A DNA stretch of 64,000 nucleotides, from contig NZ_CP133771.1 in assembly GCF_031348265.1 (NCBI RefSeq), positions 7,130,001 to 7,194,000 of the forward strand, given 5' to 3'. Below, one piece after another: positions 23,378-32,522 of the stretch (positions are counted from its first letter, which is position 1; every line of letters starts with the position of its first letter). The notes beneath the pieces are model-generated. The model had not been told where the DNA came from. It ran no database searches and saw only the letters and a list, made by a program, of their open reading frames with translations. The stretch comes from Streptomyces collinus (GTDB taxonomy: Bacteria > Actinomycetota > Actinomycetes > Streptomycetales > Streptomycetaceae). Both the position numbers and the translations under genes were made by a program.

Positions 23378-24943
23378 GTGGAACGCGTGGACCTCATGCC
23401 CCCGCCCGCCGACGACGACTCGGCCCACGGTGACGACCCGGCCACCGGGCACCTCGCCGACGCATATGCCGCCGTGCCCCTGCTGAACTGCCTGCTGCGG
23501 GAGGTGGCCCGGCCGGTGCGCCGGGAGGGCGACCGCCGCGTCTGCCGACTGCCCGGCGGGGACCGCCTGCTGCGGGTGCGCGGAACGCGGCGGCCCGCCG
23601 AACCGGAGGTCGAGGCCGCGGGCGCCTGGCACCGCCTCGACCACACCGAGCTGGTCAAACTCGTCGCCGAGGAACTGCGCCGGCACACCGGCCTGCCCAA
23701 CCACGAACTGCCCGCCGAGATGCTCGACAGCCGGGACGCCGTGGCCGCCCTGCTCGCCGCCCGGGCCCGGGCCGTCCCGCCCGGCGACCTCTACCAGCGT
23801 TCCGAGCAGTCCCTCCTCACCGGCCACACCCACCACCCCGCCCCCAAGGCGCGCGGGGGCGGCCCCGCCACCGGCTGGCTGCCGTACGCGCCCGAGGCGT
23901 ACGCCCGTTTCCCGATGGCCCTGCTCGGGCTGCGCGAGGACACCGTCGTCCAGGAGGGCGACACCACCGCCCTCGACGCCCTGGGCACGGCCCCGCCCGG
24001 CTACCGCCTGCTCCCGGCCCACCCCTGGCAGCTCGACCTGGCCGCCCCCGAACTCGACGCCGCCTTCGCCGACGGCAGGCTGATCCGGCTCGGCACCACC
24101 ACCTTCGACACCTGGCCCACGGCCGCGATCCGCACGCTCTACGCGCCAGGGCACGACCTGTTCCTGAAGTTCAGCCTGGACGTGCGCATCACCAACGACA
24201 TCCGCCGGCTGTGGCGCCGCGACCTGCTGGCCCTGCGCAGGACGGACGCGGCCGTCCGCGCCGCCTTCGCGACGCTCGACGGGCCCCCGGCCTGGCTCGG
24301 CGACCGCGGGTACCGCACCGCCGACTTCGCCTTCGAGGCCCTGGCCGTCCTCGTGCGCGACGGCTTCGGCGACCACCTCCTGCCCGGCGCGACCCCGCTG
24401 CTCGCCGCCGGTCTGGTCGAGGGCTTCGACGGCAGCCCGCTCGACGGGGCCCCCGACCCCGCTGCCTGGTGGGCGGCCTACCTGGCCCAGGTCGTGCCCC
24501 CGGCGCTGACGGCGTTCGCCGAGCACGGCGTCGTCATCGAGGCCCACCTCCAGAACACCCTGGTAGCCGTGGACGTCGACGGCCTGCCGGTGCAGGCGCT
24601 GTACCGGGACGCCGAAGGCGTGAAACTGCTGCCGGACGTGTCGCGGGAGGCCGGCTGGGAGCGGCTCGTGTACTGCCTGGTCGTCAACCACCTCATGGAG
24701 ATCGCCGGCGCCCTCGCCGAAGGCCACCCCGGTTTCGACCCCTGGCCCGCCGCCCGCCGCGAACTGGCCCGCCACGACCTACCGGAGATCCCCGCCCTGC
24801 TCAGCTCGCCGACCCTCCCCGCGAAGACCAACCTGCTGCTGCGGTGGACGGGCGCGGACGGCGCCGACGCCCGCTACCGGCCCCTGCCCAACCCGCTCCG
24901 CGAAGGGACCTGCCCCTCCGGGCCCGGCGCCGGCGTGACATGA
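23378..24943 (+). CDS. NIS siderophore synthetase B (IucA/IucC family)
   Basis: This 521-residue protein is a second, only distantly related NIS synthetase. It has EQSLLTGHTHHPAPKARGG, KFSLDVRITNDIRRLW and IEAHLQNTLV, the three characteristic family blocks. The GTG at 23378 is the first start after AAGGA; GTG 23387 and ATG 23396 are alternatives. The 101 nt between the two divergent NIS genes hold no recognisable iron box, unlike the transporter 8 kb away. A lysine- or diamine-derived citrate siderophore is possible but not determinable here. Confidence 0.9.
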   Translation: MERVDLMPPPADDDSAHGDDPATGHLADAYAAVPLLNCLLREVARPVRREGDRRVCRLPGGDRLLRVRGTRRPAEPEVEAAGAWHRLDHTELVKLVAEELRRHTGLPNHELPAEMLDSRDAVAALLAARARAVPPGDLYQRSEQSLLTGHTHHPAPKARGGGPATGWLPYAPEAYARFPMALLGLREDTVVQEGDTTALDALGTAPPGYRLLPAHPWQLDLAAPELDAAFADGRLIRLGTTTFDTWPTAAIRTLYAPGHDLFLKFSLDVRITNDIRRLWRRDLLALRRTDAAVRAAFATLDGPPAWLGDRGYRTADFAFEALAVLVRDGFGDHLLPGATPLLAAGLVEGFDGSPLDGAPDPAAWWAAYLAQVVPPALTAFAEHGVVIEAHLQNTLVAVDVDGLPVQALYRDAEGVKLLPDVSREAGWERLVYCLVVNHLMEIAGALAEGHPGFDPWPAARRELARHDLPEIPALLSSPTLPAKTNLLLRWTGADGADARYRPLPNPLREGTCPSGPGAGVT

Positions 24944-24975
24944 TCATCGCCATACGCAGAGAGGGAGGGTGCGGC

Positions 24976-25347
24976 ATGTCCGCGACGCCGAACGCACGGG
25001 TCCCCTGCCGCATCGTCGTCTGCCGGGACTGCTGCTGCGGCACCCGCAAGATCAGAGGCGTCGATCACGCCGCCCAGACCGAACGCCTGCGCGAGGCGGC
25101 GCCGGTGCGCGTCTCCGACTGCCTCGACGTCTGCGACCAGGCCAACGTCGTCGTCGTCCAGCCCTCGGCGGCGGGCCGGGCCGCCGGAGCCCGGCCGGTG
25201 TGGCTCGGACTGGTCAACGACCCGGCCGCCACCGAGGACGTCGTCTCCTGGGTGCGCGAGGGCGGCCCCGGCGTCGCGCCGCTGCCCGACATCCTCGGCC
25301 TGTACGTGTTCAAGCCGCCCGGGCGACGCCGCCCGGGCGGCTCATGA
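24976..25347 (+). CDS. Thioredoxin-fold [2Fe-2S] ferredoxin-like protein
   Basis: This 123-residue protein starts at ATG 24976, preceded by GGGAGGG. The N-terminus has a Cys cluster (VVCRDCCCGTRK), and a second pair lies in SDCLDVCDQANVVVVQPS, which gives the four-Cys pattern of thioredoxin-like [2Fe-2S] ferredoxins. It follows the NIS synthetase by 32 nt on the same strand, so an electron-transfer role in siderophore-iron reduction is plausible, though not proven. Its last codons form a strong hairpin, and its stop overlaps the convergent USP gene. Confidence 0.85.
   Translation: MSATPNARVPCRIVVCRDCCCGTRKIRGVDHAAQTERLREAAPVRVSDCLDVCDQANVVVVQPSAAGRAAGARPVWLGLVNDPAATEDVVSWVREGGPGVAPLPDILGLYVFKPPGRRRPGGS
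25314..25341. terminator. Bidirectional terminator hairpin inside the ferredoxin-like gene end
   Basis: Perfect 12-bp stem GCCGCCCGGGCG (25314-25325) and CGCCCGGGCGGC (25330-25341) with a 4-nt loop. It codes for the final PPGRRRPGGS residues of the ferredoxin-like protein and lies just beyond the stop of the convergent USP gene, so one sequence serves coding and termination. Confidence 0.7.
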
Positions 25348-25758
25348 CCGGGCCGGCACGCACAGCACGGGCACGGTCGACAGGTGCAGCAGCTTGTGCG
25401 GTGTGGAGCCCAGCAGCGCGCCCCGCACCGGGCTCTCGCCCCACGTGCCCACCACGATGACCCTGGCGCCGTGCCGGGCCGCCGCCTCGATCAGCGCCTG
25501 CGCGGGCCGCTCGTCGATGAGCTCCACCGACGTCCGCACACCGGCCTCGTCGGCCACCCGGACCGCGTGGGAGAGCGCGGTGCTGCCGGCCTCGCGGACG
25601 GCCTCGTGATGAGCGCCGTACTCCTCGCCCGTGACGCCGGGGACGGCGACGCCGTGGACGATCACCAGCGGCTCGTCGTACGCGGTCGCCACCTCGATGG
25701 CGACACGCAGCGCGCTCAGGGCGCCCGGGGACTCGTCGTAGCCGAGGACCACCGACAT
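25342..25758 (-). CDS. Universal stress protein (UspA family), ATP-binding type
   Basis: This 138-residue protein has a single Usp domain: MSVVLGYDESPGALSALRVA at the start, then VIVVGTWGESPVRGALLGST, which matches the ATP-binding GxxGxxxxxxxGS/T signature with its final Ser/Thr. The ATG at 25758 was chosen because it begins the canonical first strand; AGGAGT lies upstream. It is 2 nt downstream of the permease stop on the same strand and is probably in one transcript with it. USP proteins fused or linked to amino-acid transporters are common. Confidence 0.92.
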   Translation of the reverse strand: MSVVLGYDESPGALSALRVAIEVATAYDEPLVIVHGVAVPGVTGEEYGAHHEAVREAGSTALSHAVRVADEAGVRTSVELIDERPAQALIEAAARHGARVIVVGTWGESPVRGALLGSTPHKLLHLSTVPVLCVPARS

Positions 25759-25760
25759 GT

Positions 25761-27260
25761 TCAGGACTCCTTGCCGTCGACGAGGTCCGGGTCGACCACG
25801 CTCGGGTGCTCCGACCAGAAGGCGGGCGCCAGCAGCCGCCACACGAGCATGAGGACCACGCCCGTCACCGCGATGCCGATGCCGATGACGAGGGGCGGAC
25901 CGATGCCGAACCACGAGACGCCGCTGTAGGAGTTCTCGGGGTCGGACATGTCCGCCACGGATTCCACCAGCAGCCACGCCAGCAGCCCCGCGCCGATCAG
26001 CGGGCCGAGGCCGATCAGGAAGAAGTTGCGGGCGCTGCGGGTCAGCTGGCGACGGTAGTAGACCGCGCAGGCCAGGCCCGTGAGCGCGTAGTAGAAGGCG
26101 ATCAGCAGCGACAGGGCGGTGAGGGAGTCGAAGAGGGCGTTCTCGCTGACGTGGTAGAGGACGAGGTACCAGGCGATGGCGATGCCGGCGACCCACCAGG
26201 TGCTCACGTCCGGGGTGCGGAACCGCGGGTGGATACGGCCGAAGTGCGCGGGCAGCGCGTGCCGGCGTGCCATGGACAGGCCCGTGCGCGACGCCGGGAT
26301 GATCGTCGTCTGCGTGGACGCGAGCGCCGACGTCGAGACGGCGAGGAGGACGACCCAGTCCCAGCCGCCCATCACCTCTTCGGCGAGCAGGGCGAAGATG
26401 AACTCCTCCTCCGCCGCGTTCTCGGCGAGGTAGTCCGTTCCGGCGTAGGCCACGACCGCGAAGGCGACCGCGAGGTAGGTCACCAGCAGCAGCACGGTCG
26501 ACCAGACGGCCGCCCTGCCGGGGGCGGTGGCCGAGTCCTCGACCTCCTCGGTGAGGTTGACCGCGGACTCCCATCCCCAGTAGATGAACACACCCAGCAG
26601 CAGGGACGCGGTCAGTGACGCCCCGCCGGCTCCGAACGGGTCGAGCCAGCCGAACTCCGGGTCGACGGCGTCGAGGGTGCCGGTGTCGGCGTAGACGCGG
26701 TAGAGCGCCACCACGGCGAAGGCCAGCAGACAGGCCACCTGGGCCAGGATCAGGACGTTCTGCACCTTGGCCGACACCTCGGTGCCGATCACGCAGACGG
26801 CCGTCATCACCAGGATGAGCAGCACCGTCAGCACCTGGCGCACCGCGTCGTTGTCGGCCCAGCCGTCCAGGCCCACGGCGAGCAGGAAGAACGTCACGGC
26901 CACGTCCGCGAGCGACCCGACGACCAGGACACCCGTCATCGCGATGGCCCAGCCGCCCAGCCAGCCCGCCCACGGCCCCATGGCCCGGGTGACCCAGGAG
27001 AACGTCGTGCCGCAGTCCTGGTCGACCTTGTTGAGGTAGTAGAACGCCGATGCGATCAGCAGCATGGGCACGAACGACGCGAGCATCACCCCGGGGGCGT
27101 AGATGCCCACCAGCGCCACGATCGGGCCGATGACCGCCGCCACGGAGTACGCGGGGGAGGTCGCGTTGAGCCCGATGACCAGGGCGTCGAGGAACCCGAT
27201 CGCATTGGGTTTCAGACTCGCCTCCGGGGGCGGGCCCGGGTCCGCGATGTCCTTGGCCAT
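25761..27260 (-). CDS. APC-superfamily amino-acid permease
   Basis: About 499 residues with twelve hydrophobic helices. The first helix carries the broken-helix motif GLNATSPAYS, and a conserved FSWVTRAMGPWAGWLGGWA follows in the third region, both typical of APC transporters. I chose ATG 27260 (MAKDIADPG) with a GGGAG site about 10 nt upstream; earlier in-frame ATGs at 27276 and beyond would add up to 11 residues. The substrate is unknown. It is paired with the downstream USP gene. Confidence 0.88.
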   Translation of the reverse strand: MAKDIADPGPPPEASLKPNAIGFLDALVIGLNATSPAYSVAAVIGPIVALVGIYAPGVMLASFVPMLLIASAFYYLNKVDQDCGTTFSWVTRAMGPWAGWLGGWAIAMTGVLVVGSLADVAVTFFLLAVGLDGWADNDAVRQVLTVLLILVMTAVCVIGTEVSAKVQNVLILAQVACLLAFAVVALYRVYADTGTLDAVDPEFGWLDPFGAGGASLTASLLLGVFIYWGWESAVNLTEEVEDSATAPGRAAVWSTVLLLVTYLAVAFAVVAYAGTDYLAENAAEEEFIFALLAEEVMGGWDWVVLLAVSTSALASTQTTIIPASRTGLSMARRHALPAHFGRIHPRFRTPDVSTWWVAGIAIAWYLVLYHVSENALFDSLTALSLLIAFYYALTGLACAVYYRRQLTRSARNFFLIGLGPLIGAGLLAWLLVESVADMSDPENSYSGVSWFGIGPPLVIGIGIAVTGVVLMLVWRLLAPAFWSEHPSVVDPDLVDGKES

Positions 27261-27306
27261 GCTCCCTCGCTCCCATTGCATGTACATCCACACAATAGGA
27301 AATTTC

Positions 27307-27331
27307 GGGGCACTTTAACTATTGATGCCCC
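27307..27331. terminator. Hairpin in AT-rich gap between siderophore permease and amino-acid permease
   Basis: GGGGCA (27307-27312) and TGCCCC (27326-27331) pair across a 13-nt AT-rich loop. The site lies just past the end of the minus-strand siderophore permease gene and 47 nt before the amino-acid permease start. It could end the first transcript or be an operator of the second. Confidence 0.4.
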
Positions 27332-27340
27332 TTTCAGGCG

Positions 27341-29413
27341 TCATGTCGCTTTCCGGCCGCGAACCAGCAGGTGCAGGAAGTAGGGCGTGCCGATCACCGC
27401 CGTCATCAGGCCGGCGCCCAGCTGGGCAGGGGCGATGACGGTCCGGCCGATCAGATCGGCGGTGCACACCAGCGCCGCGCCGAGCAGGACGGCGACCGGT
27501 ACGACCCGCCCGTGCCGCCGGCCCACCAGGGCACGGGCCGCGTGCGGAGCCACCAGGCCCACGAAGCCGATCGTGCCGGCCGAGGCGACGGCGGTCGCGG
27601 CGAGCAGCACCCCCGTCACCAGCAAGCCCAGCCTGGCCCGCGGCAGTCCGAGGCCGAGCAGCCGTGGGGTGTCCTCGTCCAGGGAGACGAGGTCCAGCTC
27701 AGTGCGCCGGGCGAACGCGACGGCCAGGCCCAGGGCCAGGACGAGCGCGACGGGCACGACGTCGGTCATGGTCCGCCCGTAGGTGGAACCGGACAGCCAG
27801 GTCAGCGCCTTGGTGGCGTTGAACGGGTCGGTGAGCACGATGAGCAGGCTGATCAGGGCCGTGGAACCGGCCGCCATGCCGATGCCGACGAGGACCAGCC
27901 GGTTCTGCCGGTAACCGCCCCGGGCGGACAGGCCGAAGACGATGGCCGAGGCCAGCGCCGCGCCCCCGAAGGCCGCACCGGCGACCCCCCAGGAACCGGC
28001 CGCGGGCACGGTGGTGACCAGCAGGACGGCACCCAGCGCGGCACCGCCGGAGACGCCCAGCACGCCGGGCTCCGCCAGGGGGTTGCGGGTCACGGCCTGC
28101 ACCAGCGTGCCGGCCAGGGCGAGCGCCGCGCCCGCGCACAGCGCCGCGAGCACCCGCGGCACGCGGGTGTCCAGGACGAACGAGACGGTCTGCCCGGCCC
28201 GTCCCTGCACCCAGTTGGCGACATCGCCGAGCAGGAGTTTGCTGTCGCCCAACAGAACGCCGGCCAGCGTGACGCCGACGACCGCCGCGGCGAGTGCGGC
28301 CACGGTGACGAGGAACGCCGTCCGGCTCGGGATGCGCAGCCGGTCCGGCGCGTCGGCCCCGGCGGTGTCCTTGAGGCGCAGGGCCGTCACCACCAGGAAG
28401 ACGGCACCGACCAGGCTGGTGACGATGCCCGTGGGGACGGCGACCGCCGTGTCCGCGGGGATGAGGGTCCGCAGCAGCACGTCCGACCCGAGCACCAGCG
28501 CCGCACCGGCCAGACCGGCCACGGGCAGGACCGCCCGGGCCCGGACGAACCCCCGGAACCGGCGGGCGAGCGGACGGACCAGCGCCGGGGCGCACAGGCC
28601 GACGAAGCCGATGGGCCCGGCGAGCGTGACGGCCGCGGCGGACAGCAGCGCCGCCAGGACCACCACCGTGACCCGGGTGGCCCGCACGGGGACGCCGAGA
28701 CCGCGCGCCGCGTCGTCCCCGAGGGCGAGCGCGTCGACCCGGCGGGCGACCAGCAGCAGCCCCGCGAGCCCCACCAGGGCGACGGGCAGCATCTGCAGGA
28801 CGCCGTCGAAGCCGTTCTGGCTGATGCTGCCCTGGTTCCACTGGTAGAGGCCCTCCGTCTGCTGCGGGAACAGCAGGAGCAGCCCTTCGGTGACGGAGTT
28901 CAGGCCCAGTGCGAGCGCGGTGCCGGCGAGGACCAGCCGCACGGTGCCCGTGCCGAGGCCGGACAGCGCGAGGACGACGGCGGCCGCCGCCAGCCCGCCC
29001 GCGAAGGCCACGCCGGAGGAGGCGAGCAGGGGCAGCGAGACGCCGGTCGCGCCGACCAGCCCCAGGGCCAGGTACGAACCGGCGTTCACCGCCAGGGTGT
29101 CGGGCGAGGCGAGCACGTTGCGGCTGACGGCCTGCAGGACCGCGCCCGCGATGCCGAGGACGACGCCGACCAGGATGCCGGCGGTCATCCGCGGCAGCCG
29201 GGAGGCGATCACGACGGACGCGTCGCCCGGATCGGCCTGCCCGGTCAGGGCCTTGAAGACCTGGCCGGGTCCGACGGAGGCCGTGCCCTGGGTGATGTCG
29301 ACGACCGCGAGGGCGGCGACCAGGAGGACGAGCCCGGCCGTCACCGCGGCCGCACCCGTCCGGGACGCGGCCGCCGGCGGACGGGCGACGGAGGGGGCTT
29401 CGGTGACGGCCAT
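27341..29413 (-). CDS. FhuB-like double-length FecCD ferric-siderophore permease
   Basis: This 690-residue protein consists of two tandem FecCD (BtuC-type) permease units. Each half has the same markers: PRMTAGILVGVVLGIAGAVLQAVSRN and PRVLAALCAGAALALAGTLVQAVTRN, then LAGPIGFVGLCAP and SAGTIGFVGLVAPH, the coupling loops for the ATPase. Normally two separate subunits are used; one fused polypeptide is the FhuB design. It starts 7 nt after the stop of the binding-protein gene. Together with the ATPase and lipoprotein it forms a complete importer for a ferric siderophore. Confidence 0.93.
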   Translation of the reverse strand: MAVTEAPSVARPPAAASRTGAAAVTAGLVLLVAALAVVDITQGTASVGPGQVFKALTGQADPGDASVVIASRLPRMTAGILVGVVLGIAGAVLQAVSRNVLASPDTLAVNAGSYLALGLVGATGVSLPLLASSGVAFAGGLAAAAVVLALSGLGTGTVRLVLAGTALALGLNSVTEGLLLLFPQQTEGLYQWNQGSISQNGFDGVLQMLPVALVGLAGLLLVARRVDALALGDDAARGLGVPVRATRVTVVVLAALLSAAAVTLAGPIGFVGLCAPALVRPLARRFRGFVRARAVLPVAGLAGAALVLGSDVLLRTLIPADTAVAVPTGIVTSLVGAVFLVVTALRLKDTAGADAPDRLRIPSRTAFLVTVAALAAAVVGVTLAGVLLGDSKLLLGDVANWVQGRAGQTVSFVLDTRVPRVLAALCAGAALALAGTLVQAVTRNPLAEPGVLGVSGGAALGAVLLVTTVPAAGSWGVAGAAFGGAALASAIVFGLSARGGYRQNRLVLVGIGMAAGSTALISLLIVLTDPFNATKALTWLSGSTYGRTMTDVVPVALVLALGLAVAFARRTELDLVSLDEDTPRLLGLGLPRARLGLLVTGVLLAATAVASAGTIGFVGLVAPHAARALVGRRHGRVVPVAVLLGAALVCTADLIGRTVIAPAQLGAGLMTAVIGTPYFLHLLVRGRKAT

Positions 29414-29420
29414 GGCCTCG

Positions 29421-30404
29421 CTACTTCTTCAGCGCGCCGACGACGGCGTCGACGTACGCCTCCATCGACTCGGGACCGCCGAACATCCAGATGCCGTCGG
29501 GCAGCCGGTGCACCCGGTCCGCCTTCACGAACGGCAGGGAGGTCCACACGGCGTTCTTCTTCAGCTGCCCGGAGAACGGGTTGCTGGACTTGTCGCCGTC
29601 GTTGCCGATGTAGGCGAACTGCACGCCCTTCGGCAGGGCGGTCAGGCCCTCGACGTCGGTGGTGCCGAGGCCGTAGGCCGGGTCGCCCTTGACCTTCCAG
29701 GCGTTCTTCAGGCCGAGCCGCTCGTTGACGGCGCCGATGAGGGAGCCGCTGGTGTAGGGGCGCAGGGAGACCTGGTTCGACGTCACATAACCGTCGGAGA
29801 AGGCGATGCCGGTGCCGGCGAGCTTCGCGTCGGCGAGGGTCTTCTTGCCCTCGGCGATCTTGGCCTCGAAGCTCTTGCGCGCGGCCTCGGCCTTGTCGGT
29901 GGTGCCGGTGGCCTTGGCGATGAGGTCGAGGTTGGTGAACATCTGCCCGATCTGGTCGGAGGCGTCCGCCGACTTGATCTCCAGGACCGGGGCGATCTTC
30001 CGCAGCTGCTTCACGGCCGCGTCCGGCAGGTCGGAGCTGGCCACGATCAGGTCGGGGGAGAGCGAGGCGATGGTGTCCATGCTCGGCTCGCCGCGCGTGC
30101 CGATGTCCTTCGGCTCGTTCTTCAGCGGGACGGCGGTGTCCCAGGTCTTGTAGCCCTTGACGTCGGCGACGCCCACCGGGTCGACGCCGAGGGTGATGAG
30201 GCTCTCGACCTCGTTCCACTCGGTGGCGACGACCTTCTTGGCCGGACCGTCCAGCTTCACCTTCGCGCCGGTGGAGTCGGTGAGGCTGATGGCCTCGGAG
30301 GTCTTCTTCTTCGCGCTGTCGGCGGCCGGCTCGGTGGTGCCGCAGGCGGCGAGGGTGAGCGCCGCGGCGGTGGTGGTGGCCGCGGTGAGCAGGAGACGTC
30401 TCAT
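29421..30404 (-). CDS. Ferric-siderophore substrate-binding lipoprotein
   Basis: This 327-residue protein has a lipoprotein signal with lipobox LTLAAC (Cys21). The mature part is a two-lobed class III binding protein: VVATEWNEVESLITLGVDPVGVADV and LSPDLIVASSDLPDAAVKQL are the typical TroA/FhuD-type strands. It captures the ferric chelate outside the membrane. Its ATG overlaps the ATPase stop codon (ATGA). It is likely iron-regulated through the box upstream of the operon. The ligand is probably the local NIS siderophore or a xenosiderophore; this is inference. Confidence 0.93.
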   Translation of the reverse strand: MRRLLLTAATTTAAALTLAACGTTEPAADSAKKKTSEAISLTDSTGAKVKLDGPAKKVVATEWNEVESLITLGVDPVGVADVKGYKTWDTAVPLKNEPKDIGTRGEPSMDTIASLSPDLIVASSDLPDAAVKQLRKIAPVLEIKSADASDQIGQMFTNLDLIAKATGTTDKAEAARKSFEAKIAEGKKTLADAKLAGTGIAFSDGYVTSNQVSLRPYTSGSLIGAVNERLGLKNAWKVKGDPAYGLGTTDVEGLTALPKGVQFAYIGNDGDKSSNPFSGQLKKNAVWTSLPFVKADRVHRLPDGIWMFGGPESMEAYVDAVVGALKK

Positions 30405-31270
30405 GAGGTGGTGCCGAGCCTTTCGCTTCGGTTGGAGCGGGTGTGGTGCCGGCCGATCGGACGGGTCCGTATCCGGCCGGTGTGGGGGTCTGTGTCGACA
30501 TCGATCCGGATGCCGTAGACGGCGGTCAGCCGCTCCGGGGTCAGGACCTCCTCGGGCCGGCCGTCGGCGACGATCCGGCCCGCTTCGAGCAGCGTGATCC
30601 GGTCGGCGATGGCCGCCGCCTGGTCGAGGTCGTGCAGCACGACCCCGACGGCGATCCCGTGGTCGTCCGCCAGGTCGCGGACGAGGTCGAGGAGTTCGAT
30701 CTGGTAGCGCAGGTCGAGATAGGTCGTCGGCTCGTCCAGCAGCAGGACGCCGGTCTCCTGGGCGAGGCAGCTCGCGAGCCACACGCGCTGCAACTGCCCG
30801 CCGGAGAGGTGGTCGGCGCCGCGCGCGGCGAGGTCCGTCACCCCGGTCAGCGCCAGCGCCCGTTCGACGGCGGCGGGCGCGTCCGGATCCGGCCGGCCGA
30901 AGCGGCCCCGGTACGGATAGCGGCCGAACTCGACGAGATCCCGCACGGTCAGCCCGCTCGGCGTGGGGCGCCCCTGGGTCAGCAGGGCGACGTACCGGGC
31001 GAACTCGCGGGCGGACAGGGCGAGGCCGTCGGTGTCGCCGTCGATGCTGAGCTCGGCCCGGCGGGCCCGCTGCAGCCGGGCGATCGTCCGCAGCAGCGTC
31101 GACTTCCCGCTGCCGTTGGGACCGACCAGGACGGTCACCTCGCCGGGCCGCAGCGCGATCGCCGCGTCGTGCACGACGTCGGTGCCGTCGTACGACACGG
31201 TCACGCCCGTGGCCGACAGCTGATGCCCGCGCAGACGCAGTCCGCCGGCCGTTTCTTCACCAGATCTCAC
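30401..31270 (-). CDS. Ferric-siderophore ABC transporter ATPase (FecE/FhuC type)
   Basis: This 289-residue ATPase has Walker A GPNGSGKST (50-58), LSGGQ (155-159) and Walker B LLLDE (176-180), with a GRYPYRGRFG motif typical of iron-siderophore ATPases. It is the first gene of the three-gene import operon. The assigned start is GTG 31270; it lies only 6 nt from the iron box and has no clear Shine-Dalgarno, so a short or leaderless mRNA is possible. Confidence 0.93.
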   Translation of the reverse strand: MRSGEETAGGLRLRGHQLSATGVTVSYDGTDVVHDAAIALRPGEVTVLVGPNGSGKSTLLRTIARLQRARRAELSIDGDTDGLALSAREFARYVALLTQGRPTPSGLTVRDLVEFGRYPYRGRFGRPDPDAPAAVERALALTGVTDLAARGADHLSGGQLQRVWLASCLAQETGVLLLDEPTTYLDLRYQIELLDLVRDLADDHGIAVGVVLHDLDQAAAIADRITLLEAGRIVADGRPEEVLTPERLTAVYGIRIDVDTDPHTGRIRTRPIGRHHTRSNRSERLGTTS

Positions 31271-31275
31271 GCGGC

Positions 31276-31294
31276 GAAGGTTAGCCTAACCTAA
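31276..31294 (-). promoter_or_regulatory. DmdR1/IdeR-type iron box
   Basis: On the minus strand the 19 nt read TTAGGTTAGGCTAACCTTC, a 17/19 match to the consensus I know for IdeR/DmdR1 (TTAGGTTAGGCTAACCTAA). It ends 6 nt before the ATPase start. Fe(II)-bound DmdR1 would repress the importer. No second copy was found in the window. Confidence 0.9.
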
Positions 31295-31607
31295 TATCGT
31301 CTTGACAAGAGGGTTCCGCGTCCGGACTCATCAGGTCCTTCGGGCCGTGTGAAGGCGAGGGCGGGACATCGCGATCTCCTGCGGCCGTATGACGCCTCGG
31401 CCCGCGAGGGCGACGACATCACCTGACCGGCACAGCTGAAGAGCACGGTGCGGCGGCTTCGTCCTGGGCGCCCTCCGCGCAACGGCACCCGCGCCCGCGG
31501 CACGCTGAGGCCGGCCGGGATCCGGCCGTGGGCCGAGGCTCCTTACCGGCTGTCGTGCCTGGTTACGATGGCCCCTTCGGATTCTGCCCTCCGTGGAGCC
31601 CTGGACC
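31295..31607. other. Intergenic region between iron box and HipA-like gene
   Basis: No supported gene in these 313 nt. A palindrome, TCTTGACAAGA (31300-31310), beside the iron box contains a plus-strand TTGACA and a minus-strand TTGTCA that could act as -35 elements. Nothing else stands out. Confidence 0.5.
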
Positions 31608-32522
31608 ATGCTGAGAGAGGTCACCGCGACCCGCTACATCGAACCGCTGCGATCCGGCGGTTCCGTCCCGGGCGTCGTCGAGGCGGACGACCTCGGCACC
31701 TACGTCGTGAAGTTCACCGGCTCCGCGCAGGGCCGCAAGGCGCTCGTCGCCGAGGTGATCGTGGGGGAGCTGGCCCGCGCCCTCGGGCTGCGCTTCCCCG
31801 AGCTGGTCCTGGTGCACTTCGACCCGGCGATCGCGGACCACGAGCCGCACCAGGAGGTGCGGGGCCTGCACGCGGCCAGCGCGGGCGTCAACCTCGGCAT
31901 GGATCACCTGCCGGGCGCCCGTGACCTCACGCCGGAGCTCGCCCGGGTCTTCCCCGTCGGTCCGCTGGAGGCGGGGAAGGTCGTCTGGCTGGACGCCCTG
32001 ACCGTGAACGTCGACCGCACGGTGCACAGTTCCAACCTGATGGTCTGGCCCACCCTCGGCGTCGCACCCCCGCGCCTGTGGCTGATCGACCACGGCGCCG
32101 CCCTGGTCTTCCACCACCGCTGGGACGCCGCCGACCCCCGCAAGACCTACGACTTCCGGCACCACGCCCTCGGCCACTACGGGCCCGACGTCCGGGCCGC
32201 CGACGCCGAGCTGGCGCCCCGGGTCACCGAGGAGCTGCTGCGGCGGATCCTCGCCGAGGTCCCGGACGCCTGGCTCGATGACGAGCCGGGCTTCGCCACC
32301 GCGGACGAGGTGCGCGCGGCGTACGTGACGTACCTGCACGCGCGCGTGCAGGCCTCCGGGGACTGGCTGCCCACGGGCTTCCCCACCCGGGAGGAACTCG
32401 CCGCCGAGGAGGCCCTGCGGGCGGCGAAGAACCAGCAAGGACGCCCCGCGTGGCTCAAGCAGGTGCCCGACCTGCACGGCAAGCCCGCGGCTCAGCAGGA
32501 TTGGTCGGTGCACCTCGGATGA
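31608..32522 (+). CDS. HipA-family kinase-like protein
   Basis: The ATG at 31608 was chosen because GGAG lies 9 nt upstream; a GTG at 31593 is in frame but has no site. The 304-residue product has a HipA/PI3K-like kinase pattern: a conserved LGTYVVKF for the nucleotide-binding Lys, then WLDALTVNVDRTVHSSNLMVW with catalytic Asp and Asn, then LWLIDHGAAL for the metal-binding Asp. It is the stand-alone HipA_2 type rather than the HipB-paired toxin; no HipB-like regulator is adjacent. Its stop overlaps the next start (ATGA). Substrate unknown. Confidence 0.82.
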   Translation: MLREVTATRYIEPLRSGGSVPGVVEADDLGTYVVKFTGSAQGRKALVAEVIVGELARALGLRFPELVLVHFDPAIADHEPHQEVRGLHAASAGVNLGMDHLPGARDLTPELARVFPVGPLEAGKVVWLDALTVNVDRTVHSSNLMVWPTLGVAPPRLWLIDHGAALVFHHRWDAADPRKTYDFRHHALGHYGPDVRAADAELAPRVTEELLRRILAEVPDAWLDDEPGFATADEVRAAYVTYLHARVQASGDWLPTGFPTREELAAEEALRAAKNQQGRPAWLKQVPDLHGKPAAQQDWSVHLG

